This document shows, one piece after another, positions 1 to 8,355 of a DNA stretch of 28,199 nucleotides. The stretch comes from CAXOVX01 sp964213345 (GTDB lineage: Bacteria; Pseudomonadota; Alphaproteobacteria; Rickettsiales; Midichloriaceae). How positions within the stretch are numbered: the stretch's first letter is position 1; each line of letters opens with the position of its first letter. The notes under the pieces were generated by a model. That model saw only the letters and a list, made by a program, of their open reading frames with translations, searched no databases and was not told the origin of the DNA. The stretch spans positions 1-28,199 of the forward strand of contig CAXOVX010000027.1 in assembly GCA_964213345.1 (NCBI GenBank), given 5' to 3'. Position numbers and translations under genes: made by a program.

Positions 1-100
1 GAAGTTCGATTTCTGAATCACGCTTAGTACCGTATACATTCTCTGGTAAGTCGTGTCTTATCCCTCTCTTCTGAGATAGCTCTTTAGCTCTGTTGTACCA
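1..100 (-). pseudogene. Unassigned open frame running off the left edge
   Basis: Read on the minus strand from position 100 to the edge there is an uninterrupted frame of 33 residues (WYNRAKELSQKRGIRHDLPE, then NVYGTKRDSEIEL). It begins just after an in-frame stop, at the point where the traC homology of the next entry ends, and in a different frame. The composition looks like protein, but I do not recognise the family. It may be a separate gene fragment joined to the traC relic or a frameshifted continuation of it. Too little is in the window to decide. Confidence 0.3.
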
Positions 101-313
101 GCTTTAGGTGCTGCCATCATAGCTATAATTGGCTTGAGTACTAATCATGAGTCTTGCATCCTTTCGGGATCTGAGCCATCTATATTGCTAAATGGATTTA
201 GACATATGTCTGATTTAACACTGAGCTCTAAAAATTGTCCCTCAAATGACTTTACTTGTTTTTCTTCTTCCTACGTCTAACACGTATACTCTGCCGTTTT
301 GTCTTAAGATGCC
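97..313 (-). pseudogene. traC: traC relic (F-type conjugative transfer ATPase fragment)
   Basis: Conceptual minus-strand translation in three shifted frames gives pieces that join into a TraC-like segment: GRVYVLDVGR followed by KTSKVI, then GQFLELSVKSDICLNPFSNI, then VLKPIIAMMAAPKAG. The VLDVGRS(Y) strand, the (G)GQF-E-S-CLNPF block and the LKP-I--MA-P block are characteristic of the VirB4/TraC ATPase that energises F-type type IV secretion. At least two frameshifts and an in-frame stop separate the pieces, so the gene is dead. TraC debris beside ankyrin-like and histidine-kinase genes is typical of Rickettsiales integrative-conjugative elements (RAGE). Seen: the motifs and shifts. Inferred: the element type. 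Confidence 0.7.
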
Positions 314-623
314 TTTAACATGAATTATACATGTAAATCACATAGACAAAGGATTATTATATAGTTGGAATAGTTGTATAATATAAAATTTGGAACTAAA
401 TTTGCTATAGTACTCAGCTGGTCTTATACAGCAACATGGTATTTATGGTAACAAAAAGAATGAGAACACCGAAAAATTTATGCTAGAATATCATAGGGCT
501 TGATAAGTATTACGGTCTTAAATAAAATCTTGATAGTGAAAGTAAGATAGATAGTGTATAAAATAGTTGGTATACACTCTATCTTACTTGAGGGTAATTA
601 ACGTATGATGCTAGTGGGTTGAT
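314..623. other. AT-rich intergenic stretch without a gene
   Basis: No frame of useful length or recognisable protein similarity was found between the traC relic and the first repeat-protein gene. The only strong structure is the hairpin at 540-589, listed separately. The stretch is likely decayed element sequence plus the 5' regulatory region of the downstream unit. Confidence 0.5.
540..589. repeat. Long inverted repeat (hairpin) upstream of the repeat-protein genes
   Basis: Left arm 540-560 (AAGTAAGATAGATAGTGTAT plus A) and right arm 571-589 (TATACACTCTATCTTACTT) are complementary over 19 pairs with a 2-nt bulge and a 10-nt loop. The hairpin ends 34 nt before the ATG at 624. No T-run follows, so a classical intrinsic terminator is unlikely. 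It could be a leader hairpin, a regulator binding site, or the ends of a tiny transposed or palindromic element. Confidence 0.7.
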
Positions 624-1829
624 ATGACTTATCATCTGATTCTTCAAGAAATAGTGTCAAAAATTAAGCATAATTCTGACACTAAGGTATTAATAAACTT
701 TATAAACGAAAAGATAAATTTATTGACTCCAGAAGAGAGGCTTAGCTTTTTAAATGAAAAAACCAATCAAGGACTCAATATATTAGCACTTAGCGCCAAT
801 CAATCGCCTGGGTGTTTACAGGTTATTTTAGATAGTTTACTACATGGACTAGAAGAAAAAGATATATGTGCCGTTTTAAGTATAAAGGATAACCATGGCT
901 ATACCCTTTTAGAGCAGGTAGCCCGTACTTCTCCAAATCATATAAAAGCTGTGTTGAATAGTAATGCCTTTTTAAAGCTAGGAGCAGAATACAGATTAAA
1001 GAGCTTAATAGAAAAGAATGGGTATGGTATCAGCTTTATAGAATATGCTTTAAAACACGAATCATCTGCTTTTATAAAAGCAGTATTTAGTAGTACAGCA
1101 ATACAAAATATGTTAAGTTCAGACCTATTTAAGGTGTTAACTCTAAAAGATTCAAATGATACAGAGTTATTTATGTCTGCTACTAATTCTTCTATAGAGC
1201 ATTTAAAAACTATAATAAATAAAGAAATTTTACAGAAATTACCTGGGGAAGCTTTGAATAGTCTTTTATTAAGAGATCATATTGATGGTAATAGTCTACT
1301 TTCATTTACAGCTTTAACCCAGCCTTTAACGAAATTAAATATTTTATTAGATATATATAACGATTTCCATCTTCCTGGAGAAAGTATATTGAATTTATTT
1401 ACGCATAAAAACGATGATGGTAAAAAACTAATAGAAGTAGCTGTCTCTAAAGGCCCTGATTATATATCTTCCATATTTAACCATGATATAATTTTCAAAC
1501 AGCTTAACTCTACACAACAACTCAACATACTTACTACATACAATCAAAGTGGAGAGCCTGTGCTGATTTCGGCTTTTAATCAGTCGCCTGAACATGTGAA
1601 AGCTGTAATAAAGAGTAATACTTTTCTAAATCTTTCTCCACAAGAAGTTATTCAAGTTTTTGGTGTCAAAGATCAATCAGGAGACACATTTTTAGATGTA
1701 TTACATGCAAAAGGATCTGAGGATTATGTGAAAATTTTACAAGATTCAGAAGTATTCCATTCATTAAACCATGAGTTGCAAAATCAAATATTAGAGCAAG
1801 TAGGAATACATTACGATGAGTTAACTTAA
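624..1829 (+). CDS. Ankyrin-like helical repeat protein, 401 aa
   Basis: The protein consists almost entirely of about eight degenerate helical repeats of roughly 42-46 residues, with a consensus like LS-EE---LL--KD--G-SLL--A---SPEHIKAVLNS--F. Clear copies sit near residues 78-120, 122-162, 295-340 and 340-385. The repeats resemble ankyrin-type units (helix-turn-helix with a D--G turn) but are divergent, so a standard ankyrin profile may miss them. There is no signal peptide, membrane segment or catalytic domain. The stop lies 2 nt before the next ATG and both proteins carry the same repeats, so they are probably co-transcribed paralogous products. Start: the first ATG of the frame; the ribosome site is weak. 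A host-interaction scaffold is the usual role for such proteins in intracellular bacteria, which is inference. Confidence 0.8.
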   Translation: MTYHLILQEIVSKIKHNSDTKVLINFINEKINLLTPEERLSFLNEKTNQGLNILALSANQSPGCLQVILDSLLHGLEEKDICAVLSIKDNHGYTLLEQVARTSPNHIKAVLNSNAFLKLGAEYRLKSLIEKNGYGISFIEYALKHESSAFIKAVFSSTAIQNMLSSDLFKVLTLKDSNDTELFMSATNSSIEHLKTIINKEILQKLPGEALNSLLLRDHIDGNSLLSFTALTQPLTKLNILLDIYNDFHLPGESILNLFTHKNDDGKKLIEVAVSKGPDYISSIFNHDIIFKQLNSTQQLNILTTYNQSGEPVLISAFNQSPEHVKAVIKSNTFLNLSPQEVIQVFGVKDQSGDTFLDVLHAKGSEDYVKILQDSEVFHSLNHELQNQILEQVGIHYDELT

Positions 1830-1831
1830 AA

Positions 1832-4291
1832 ATGAGTAAAGTGGAAGAAATAAAGTCTTTAGTTGAGGAGTTATCTGGTATTATCCAAAACGAGGAAGCA
1901 AAGTTTGTTAAAGATCATTTGGAAGCTCTTTCTAACAAAGAGCAAATGAGTTATAAAGAGATATTTACATTATTTACTCATTATGATTCTACAGGCGCTT
2001 CCATTATTGAGACCGCAATTTCTCGTTCAACGCAACATTTAGAAGCAATTTTAGATAATCAGCTAATTAATAAGTTAAATGATAAAGAGCTTTGTAATCT
2101 TTTAAACTATAAGGATAGCTCTGGTAATTCCCCTTTATGTTTTACTATTAGAAAGGGAGCGCAGTGTATAAGCTCATTGCTAAATAGCAAAGCTTTTTCT
2201 AGATTAGATTCGAGTAGTGTATTTCAAATTTTAAATGAAAAGTGTGAAGCTGATCATCCAAGTTTATGGTCATTAGCAAAAAAAGGTAAAGATGATATTT
2301 TAGCTGTTTTAGAAAATGATGCGCTTATAAAAAAGCTTAGCGATATTCAGAAAAAAGAAATACTAAATAATAGTAATTTGTTAAAGTCCATCAACTCAGA
2401 GGAAAACTTAAATACTGTACTTAGAAGTAATTTTATTAATTCGTTAAATGAAGATTTAAAAGTAGATGTTTTAAGTAATCCCCAACCACCAAATGGTGAT
2501 ACTGTAATCCGCGCATTCATTAGAAAAAAAGCTATAGAATTGCTCAAGGTATTCTTAAATAGTGATGTTTTAACTACTTTATCTTCGGAAGGACAATTTA
2601 AAGTTATCACTACTGCGTGGACTGATACTCCTCATATTTTAAAATTTTTAATAAAACAGGATACAGAAGTAATTGATCTCTTGTTTAAGAGTAGTGCATT
2701 TAAAAATTTAAACTCTAAGCAACAAAAAAGTGCTATATTCTTTACTGAAGATATATCTTTTTGGGAATTTCTTTCCACACAATCGAAATATGTAGAGAAA
2801 TTATTAGATAATCATCATTTATCTCAAGACTTACTAAGTTATTTGGCTAGTAATTTTTTGAAAACTGCCGAGTTTTCGGGGCATTATACTATAGAAAATA
2901 ATAGTAAAAAAGATGTTTTTCAAAATACGATAATAAAAGTAGCTAGAGATTATGCACCTTATAAGGAAATTTTAAGTGAGGATGGTTACTCTCTATTATA
3001 CTATCTCAGCACCAAAGGGTTTAATTCGACCACTTTGCAAAATTTTGAAGTTGAGGGCTTTAAACTCGTTTTCCCTAATAATAAAAATGTTTCAATTTAT
3101 AATGAATATCATTTATATGAAAGCTTAGACCAAAGCGAAACCGTAATATATTTAAGAGGCCCCGATGGAACGAAGCCAATTAATATACCTGGTATGGTAT
3201 CCTCCCTCCATAAGTGTGGGTTTAACATTTTAGTTATTGATTCTAGAGACAACAACAATATTAATAGTAATACACTCAAGAAGACTATTTCTGATTATGC
3301 GAAAAATCACTTAATTAAATTTTTTATTATAAATGCCCATGGAGCAGGCAATAAATATTCTGGTATGCCAGAAATATATTATGGTGAGAAATCTCATAAA
3401 GCACCAGAATGTAGTGATGCTGAAATTTGGTTGTTTAAATCACCAGACAAGTTAGCTCAGGTACGTGCAGGGTTGCCCGAAGGAACTGGACATTATATAT
3501 TAGCTAAAACTCTTATAAAAGAAGTCATTGCAAAATCTATTAACAAAGATTTAAAGGTTCCTATTAATGTTTTTCTCACCTCCTGTAATGGGCAGTTAGT
3601 TGAAAAATGGGCTTTTAAAGAATTACCATATAATTCTACTGTAGTAACGGTTGGTGAACATAATTGTAAGTCAATAGTGATTCATGGAAGAGTTGGTGAT
3701 TTAATGAGCATAACTAATTTCATTAATCAAAATTATCAATTAAATATAGAAAATATTCTTACTCATTACTTATTAAATATTAAGCAAGGACTAGCTTCTC
3801 CTACTTATGTAAAGTCTGGAATAGCAACTGTATATTTAGCTAATTTAACTACGAGTGAGTATTGGATACAAAATTTATCTAAGAACAAAGCAGACTTACT
3901 TACTGAAAAGCTGTGCTTTACTAATAAAGATTGTAAAGACAATATAGGCATAGTCTTAAAAGAAATCAGAGAGCATAATATTTCTTTGCACAATATTACT
4001 GTATTAAAAGCAAAAGGTGATACTTATAACTTTGCTAATAAATTAGGTATAATCGAGGCTATTAATTTCCATTATGCTTCTTATTGTACTGAGTTATTTG
4101 GTAAACAAGATTTAAATTATACATATAGTAATATGATTTGTAATTTAGATAGTAATGATGAGCAAGCTAGCAATATTTGGTACGAAAATCCACATATCCC
4201 ATGTATAATTGCTGCTACTAGTATATTTGCATTAATAGGGTATGAGGTTTATCAGTGTATTCATAACCAACAACATGCCCATATAGACTAA
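1832..4291 (+). CDS. Ankyrin-like repeat protein with C-terminal clan-CD cysteine-peptidase-like domain and membrane anchor, 819 aa
   Basis: Residues 1 to about 350 hold seven or eight helical repeats of the same kind as the 401-aa neighbour, which ends 2 nt upstream. Residues about 390-720 form a different domain. It has alternating strands (VIYLRGPDGT, FNILVIDSRD), then IKFFIINAHGAG with His503, and PINVFLTSCNGQ with Cys585. A hydrophobic strand ending in H-G and a later hydrophobic strand ending in (A/S)-C is the signature of clan-CD peptidases (caspase, CHAT, gingipain, C80 types). I infer a His/Cys dyad; the exact family is not identified. Residues about 790-810 (CIIAATSIFALIGYEVY) are a likely tail-anchor membrane helix with a nine-residue tail. 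No signal peptide was seen. The layout suits an effector that acts on host membranes, but secretion is not shown by the sequence. Confidence 0.8.
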   Translation: MSKVEEIKSLVEELSGIIQNEEAKFVKDHLEALSNKEQMSYKEIFTLFTHYDSTGASIIETAISRSTQHLEAILDNQLINKLNDKELCNLLNYKDSSGNSPLCFTIRKGAQCISSLLNSKAFSRLDSSSVFQILNEKCEADHPSLWSLAKKGKDDILAVLENDALIKKLSDIQKKEILNNSNLLKSINSEENLNTVLRSNFINSLNEDLKVDVLSNPQPPNGDTVIRAFIRKKAIELLKVFLNSDVLTTLSSEGQFKVITTAWTDTPHILKFLIKQDTEVIDLLFKSSAFKNLNSKQQKSAIFFTEDISFWEFLSTQSKYVEKLLDNHHLSQDLLSYLASNFLKTAEFSGHYTIENNSKKDVFQNTIIKVARDYAPYKEILSEDGYSLLYYLSTKGFNSTTLQNFEVEGFKLVFPNNKNVSIYNEYHLYESLDQSETVIYLRGPDGTKPINIPGMVSSLHKCGFNILVIDSRDNNNINSNTLKKTISDYAKNHLIKFFIINAHGAGNKYSGMPEIYYGEKSHKAPECSDAEIWLFKSPDKLAQVRAGLPEGTGHYILAKTLIKEVIAKSINKDLKVPINVFLTSCNGQLVEKWAFKELPYNSTVVTVGEHNCKSIVIHGRVGDLMSITNFINQNYQLNIENILTHYLLNIKQGLASPTYVKSGIATVYLANLTTSEYWIQNLSKNKADLLTEKLCFTNKDCKDNIGIVLKEIREHNISLHNITVLKAKGDTYNFANKLGIIEAINFHYASYCTELFGKQDLNYTYSNMICNLDSNDEQASNIWYENPHIPCIIAATSIFALIGYEVYQCIHNQQHAHID

Positions 4292-4740
4292 GAGTTATTA
4301 TTGCACAATAAATCTATATGATTCATAGTTCCCGAAGCATGCAAAAAGTAATAAATGGACAAATTCAAAAAAATGTGAGCTTACAGTCAATAGAGCTAAA
4401 TATTGAGCGATTATATTATACTTATCAAGTGCTTTAAATGACATAAATAATATCTCATACCAGAATGCATAGCAAATTTTTAAAAACAAAAAGAATATTT
4501 TGATTGAAATAGGTAAAAAAGAAGTTTAGCACTAACCCAGTGGGCTTTGAATGTGTAGTAGTACTTTATGGTCATGCTAGGTTGTTTAGTAATAGAGATT
4601 GCAACTCACTAAATCTCAGTATGTTCACTGCATTATAAAAAAGGTCACTTAGACATAATACCAATATGTAGAATAACAAAATATACAAGCCATTAGTGGG
4701 CAAATAAGTTTAAAAATGCAATAAAACCATCAATGTAAAG
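4292..4740. other. Intergenic region, no gene seen
   Basis: This is AT-rich sequence with stops in all frames; the one short minus-strand frame has low-complexity composition and no recognisable motif. It separates the repeat-protein unit from the kinase/cyclodipeptide synthase unit and presumably contains the promoter for the latter. No convincing -35/-10 pair or terminator hairpin could be fixed by eye. Confidence 0.5.
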
Positions 4741-5835
4741 ATGCAGAGCAAAATAATAGAACAAATATTTGATGCTATACCTGCAAATATATATTGGAAG
4801 GACCTTGGTGGACGTTATCTAGGGTGCAATATACATATGGCGTTAATGGCGGGCTATAAATCTACCGCTGAAATAATAGGAAAAAGCGATTATGATTTAG
4901 TTTGGAAAGATCAAGCGTCCAGTATAATAAAAAACGATAGTTTGGTAATTCAAGAAAACTGCATTATAAAAGTTGAAGAAACAACTAAGGATGCTAACAA
5001 TGAAACAAAAAAATTCTTAACTTCGAAAGTTCCGCTATACAATAAAAATGGGAAAAGCATAGGCATAATGGGAGTCTCTATAGATATTACAGAGCAGAAA
5101 AAGCAACTAAAAGAATTAGAAGACACTAAAATATTAGTACAAGACTTGCTCAAGATCAAAGATAGCATGCTGGCTAATATAGCGCATGAAATTAATAATC
5201 CAATAAATTCATTGCAATTTTTATTAATTTTATTATTGGAAGATTGGGAGAAAAAAAGTGATGAGGAAAAAAGAACGCTTATACAAGATATGATAGGGTG
5301 TACTAATACTCTCGCCGAATTAACGGGAAATATTTTTAATATTTCAGGAACTGCTAATAAATATGAGAATTTGAAATTAGCAAATCATGATATAATAGTA
5401 CTTATCAATGACGTAATACAAGAATTCAAAAATATAAGTATAGGCAGGACAATTCCAGAAATTATACTAGAAAGTCAACTTGAGGAGTTTCATTTAAATA
5501 TAGATTATCAAAGAATGAAATTGGTGATTAGAAGTATATTGAGCAATGCTATTAAACATACAGAGACACTGGCTCCAATAAAAATCATTGTATGTACAAC
5601 TCTAAATGAAGTAGAGATATTAATTAAGGATAACGGTATAGGTGTTCCAGGATCAGAATTAGAGCTAATATTTGAGCCTTATATAGTGGGTAGTAACTCT
5701 GCACACTGTGGCATTGGGCTAGGTTTGTCAATATGCAAAGAAATAGTCTTAGCACATAGAGGAAAAATTCTAGCTCGAAATAACTCTGACCTTGGCCTTG
5801 CTATTAGTATAAACTTACCAATTTATTTATTATAG
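4741..5835 (+). CDS. Soluble PAS-domain sensor histidine kinase, 364 aa
   Basis: Residues about 5-120 form a PAS domain (IFDAIPANIYWKDLGGRYLG, then GKSDYDLVW and a final GVSIDITEQKK). A short coiled linker leads to a HisKA dimerisation helix with the phospho-acceptor His149 in NIAHEINNPINS. A HATPase_c domain occupies about 255-362, with the N box at Asn269 (SNAIKHTE), the G1 box D297-N-G-I-G-V, and the G2 box G324-I-G-L-G328. No membrane helix is present, so it should sense an internal signal. All catalytic boxes are intact, in contrast to the wreckage to the right. No response regulator is encoded nearby, so its partner lies elsewhere. Its stop is 9 nt before the cyclodipeptide synthase ATG, indicating one operon. 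Related orphan PAS kinases are common in Rickettsiales mobile regions (general knowledge). Confidence 0.9.
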   Translation: MQSKIIEQIFDAIPANIYWKDLGGRYLGCNIHMALMAGYKSTAEIIGKSDYDLVWKDQASSIIKNDSLVIQENCIIKVEETTKDANNETKKFLTSKVPLYNKNGKSIGIMGVSIDITEQKKQLKELEDTKILVQDLLKIKDSMLANIAHEINNPINSLQFLLILLLEDWEKKSDEEKRTLIQDMIGCTNTLAELTGNIFNISGTANKYENLKLANHDIIVLINDVIQEFKNISIGRTIPEIILESQLEEFHLNIDYQRMKLVIRSILSNAIKHTETLAPIKIIVCTTLNEVEILIKDNGIGVPGSELELIFEPYIVGSNSAHCGIGLGLSICKEIVLAHRGKILARNNSDLGLAISINLPIYLL

Positions 5836-5844
5836 ACGGTCACA

Positions 5845-6534
5845 ATGTCACAGCTAAAGATCAATAAGTTATATCCGAATGATATAAATACAACGGCATT
5901 AAATTCCTGCCACTTAGTAATGGGTATTAGTCCATTTAACAGCTTCTTTTCTGTAGATAATATTACAGCGATATTAGAGTGGGCAAAGAGCAACTCAAAA
6001 TCATTTCAAGTATTTTTTCCAGATCAAATTTCTATATACACGCTTATGAGCTTAGGATATCAAGAAAAAGAAGCCCTACACAAAATCAGAAAACAAGAAA
6101 ATTATCTGACTAATAAAATCATTCAATCTCTAAAAAATATCCATATTACTGATGAAATAGAACAACAAAAAAAGATAATAAAATTATCTGAATTAAAAAA
6201 TAATAAGTCATATATTGAGTTATTAGATCGTTATAAAAAACTTTTTGCGGAAAATAAGGATTTTTATGATATCTGTGTCGACACATCAGAACAAATATTA
6301 GAACAAAATCACAGGAAAAAAGAAGGAGATGAGGTAATAAACTTCAACAACGCTCATGAATATTTAATTCAGGAATTACCAATCCCAACAAATATAGGTG
6401 AAATTTTAAATATAGAAAAATGTGTTTTTGTTTACAAAACTATACCAAAAGTGCTTCTTAAAATATATCAGAATGCTTACCCTATTAGCGCAGGAAATAA
6501 TTTTTTAGTTCTAGAGGGGAAGGAGCAAATATAG
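5845..6534 (+). CDS. tRNA-dependent cyclodipeptide synthase (CDPS), 229 aa
   Basis: CDPSs take two aminoacyl-tRNAs and make a cyclic dipeptide (2,5-diketopiperazine). The N-terminal block HLVMGISPFNSFFS supplies the nucleophile Ser29 (AlbC Ser37) and Asn32 (AlbC Asn40). Next come ILEWAK, the strand VFFPDQISIYTLMSLGYQEK, and the basic helix HKIRKQENYLTNKI, which matches the family's tRNA-binding helix. The second catalytic block EYLIQELP gives Tyr173 and Glu177 (AlbC Tyr178/Glu182), and VFVYKTIP gives Tyr197 (AlbC Tyr202). Spacing Tyr173-Tyr197 is 24, as in AlbC. Length fits the family (about 220-270). Asn at the first diagnostic position points to the NYQ-type subfamily, but Lys198 replaces the usual third residue. 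No oxidase, P450 or methyltransferase tailoring gene is adjacent. The product cannot be predicted by eye. It follows the kinase by 9 nt. Start: ATG after ACGGTCACA, a weak ribosome site. Confidence 0.88.
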   Translation: MSQLKINKLYPNDINTTALNSCHLVMGISPFNSFFSVDNITAILEWAKSNSKSFQVFFPDQISIYTLMSLGYQEKEALHKIRKQENYLTNKIIQSLKNIHITDEIEQQKKIIKLSELKNNKSYIELLDRYKKLFAENKDFYDICVDTSEQILEQNHRKKEGDEVINFNNAHEYLIQELPIPTNIGEILNIEKCVFVYKTIPKVLLKIYQNAYPISAGNNFLVLEGKEQI

Positions 6535-6541
6535 GCCAACC

Positions 6542-6591
6542 CTAACGAACGTTTGAAAAGCGAAAACCTATCTTCCGGCCTTATAAACCCC
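6542..6591 (-). repeat. Candidate Tn3-type terminal inverted repeat
   Basis: On the minus strand this reads GGGGTTTATAAGGCCGGAAG followed by ATAGGTTTTCGCTTTTCAAA and CGTTCGTTAG. A GGGG outer end and a roughly 40-50 bp run ending in CGTTAG resemble Tn3-family ends. The GGGG end faces the tnpA relic at 6615-8009, so it would bound an element lying to the left (the kinase/CDPS side), not that tnpA. No partner end was found in the window. Tentative. Confidence 0.25.
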
Positions 6592-6614
6592 GTATTGCAA
6601 GACACTTGCATCAC

Positions 6615-8009
6615 TATTTTCTCGTGTGAAGAGAACGCATAATTTCTTTCTTCCACCTATTAATAGCTGCTCGCAATTTATGATATTCTTCTATTTTGTT
6701 TTGAGATCTGTGTACATTTCTGTATTGTAATTGCGGATCCATCATGTACTCTAATGCTACGAATTAGTTTATTAAGCCCAAATATCCCTTTTCTCAAGCT
6801 ATTTTCTGGTGGTAAGTTACATAGTTTCTTCATCAAATTAGCTTGATTCATTTCTTATAATGCAAGTGTTCCTAAAATCTGATTTATCTTCTCTTCATTC
6901 CCTATGATAATCTCTGAATTAATCCTATTAATTGGTGCTAATGGGTAATTAGAATAGGTTGCGATATCTTTACCCGCAGCATATTTGTTTCAGCTCGGTA
7001 ATTTAGACTTGTAAACCTTGATTTATATTGAGCACCGAAGCAGTGTAGTATGGCAAAATTACCTTTATTTACACTATGCATATCACCTGTAATTACCTGC
7101 GGTTCAATACTTGTTGCGTTGTTATACCAAATATCAAATACATAATAGCTTTCATGCTCATTAGAGCCTATAACATAACTATTAAATAATTGTGTATGCA
7201 CTGACTCCTGGCTTTTCTCTCAAATATTTTTTAGAATTTCTTGCTTTGACATTTGGTGTTTCTAATTCATACTTTTGTCCGTCTAAACTGCTAAACAACA
7301 ATTCTAAGTCAATTGAATAATATGGATAAATAGGCAATTTAGTTATAGCATCACAAATTATATCATTTGATTTTCTCAATGTATCTAATCTCAGTGTTTG
7401 TGACGATGTTGTTTTTAGTTCTTGATAACTAATGTCACTAGCTCGCGACATCTTATAATCGCCGTAATTAAGTGCTTTTGATAAAATTGCAGCTCTTTTT
7501 CTAGCATCGCTTATTGTTTCTTCTTTATGATAACGATCTTGTAAAGGCTGCTGAGAGAAAATTAGTCTTCTCATTCACAAAGCTCATTATTTGGTTTATC
7601 TCGCAAAATGGTAGCTGTGAATAGAATCTATTTTCCAATTCTTCATTCTTTTGAGCTTTTACTTTAGCCCAGATAAACTTCTTTTTTTGCTCATCATACT
7701 TATAAATGCTTCAACTCTCCTTTCTTATATCTTTCATTTTACCTTTGCTCTAATACCATCATCTATTTTTTTTATATTGTATCTAAATGCCCCTACTAGG
7801 TTATCATTAATTGCTTGATACTTTATAAAAATGTAACATAAAACATGCAAATAAGTCTGATTGTATCTTAATTTTGATAAATCTCTTGCATTGTAATATA
7901 TCGCTAAATCCCCATAGTACTTGATGTTTTGTTTAGAAATCTCTAATTTACTTATAACTCTTTGCGACAAACTGTATAGCTCCTCTAAAGTCTTATGCTT
8001 CTGCCTCAT
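6615..8009 (-). pseudogene. tnpA: Tn3-family transposase relic (first copy)
   Basis: Several minus-strand frames together give a Tn3-type TnpA. 8009-7734 holds the helical middle region (ISKLEISKQNIKYYGDLAIY). About 7730-7575 gives KKKFIWAKVKAQKNEEL and FCEINQIMSFVNEKTNF. 7574-7182 holds the start of the DDE domain (IDLELLFSSLDGQKYELETP). 7201-6938 holds IGSNEHESYYVFDIWYNN and the ITGDMHSVNK aspartate motif. About 6790-6615 holds DPQLQYRNVHRSQNKIEEYH. A functional TnpA is near 1000 residues in one frame; here the N-terminal part and an internal block are missing and there are at least four frame changes. The divergent tnpR fragment at 8126 is its likely former resolvase. The right edge is cut near 8010. 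Confidence 0.85.
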
Positions 8010-8125
8010 CTGTATTTACTTCATTATTTGATATTAATGCGTTTACGCTCTATTGCCAATCCCTCTGATACTATATTTTGTAGGATGCTATATCCCGGTT
8101 TTATAACGTGATTTTATATCTACTA

Positions 8126-8355
8126 GAACTAAGCAAGGGTTGGCAGAGAGCTTCAGGTAAGATTTTAGGTAGACCTAAAGGTAGTAAAAATGCGAAAGGT
8201 AGGGTTCTCGACCCTTTTTAATCTCAAATCATGGAATATTTGCAACTACATCTTTCCATGGCTTCCATAGTAAAAATTATTAATAGTCAACTTCTAAAAA
8301 AACTTACATATCGTTCATATCTTTATTATATTCAACATGATAAAGATTTATTAAA
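8126..8355 (+). pseudogene. tnpR: Serine resolvase C-terminal fragment (first Tn3 relic)
   Basis: In a single plus frame, KILGRPKGSKNAKGRVLDPF is followed by a TAA at 8219 and then continues as SQIMEYLQLHLSMASIVKII and LTYRSYLYYIQHDKDLL. GRPKGSKN is the hinge before the helix-turn-helix of serine resolvases/invertases, and the rest fits that DNA-binding domain. The catalytic N-terminal domain is missing, and the stop probably arose from AAA to TAA. The ATG at 8231 is only an internal Met. Lying divergent from the tnpA relic, it matches Tn3 organisation. Its 3' end runs into the IS630 relic near 8345. Confidence 0.65.

Noticed and set aside
2347..2610. Minus-strand 87-codon frame inside the 819-aa gene.
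   Set aside because: Antisense to a well-supported coding region with repeats; no independent support.
4300..4315. TTATTGCACAATAA palindrome after the 819-aa gene as a terminator.
   Set aside because: A six-base stem with a two-base loop cannot form a stable hairpin and no T-run follows.
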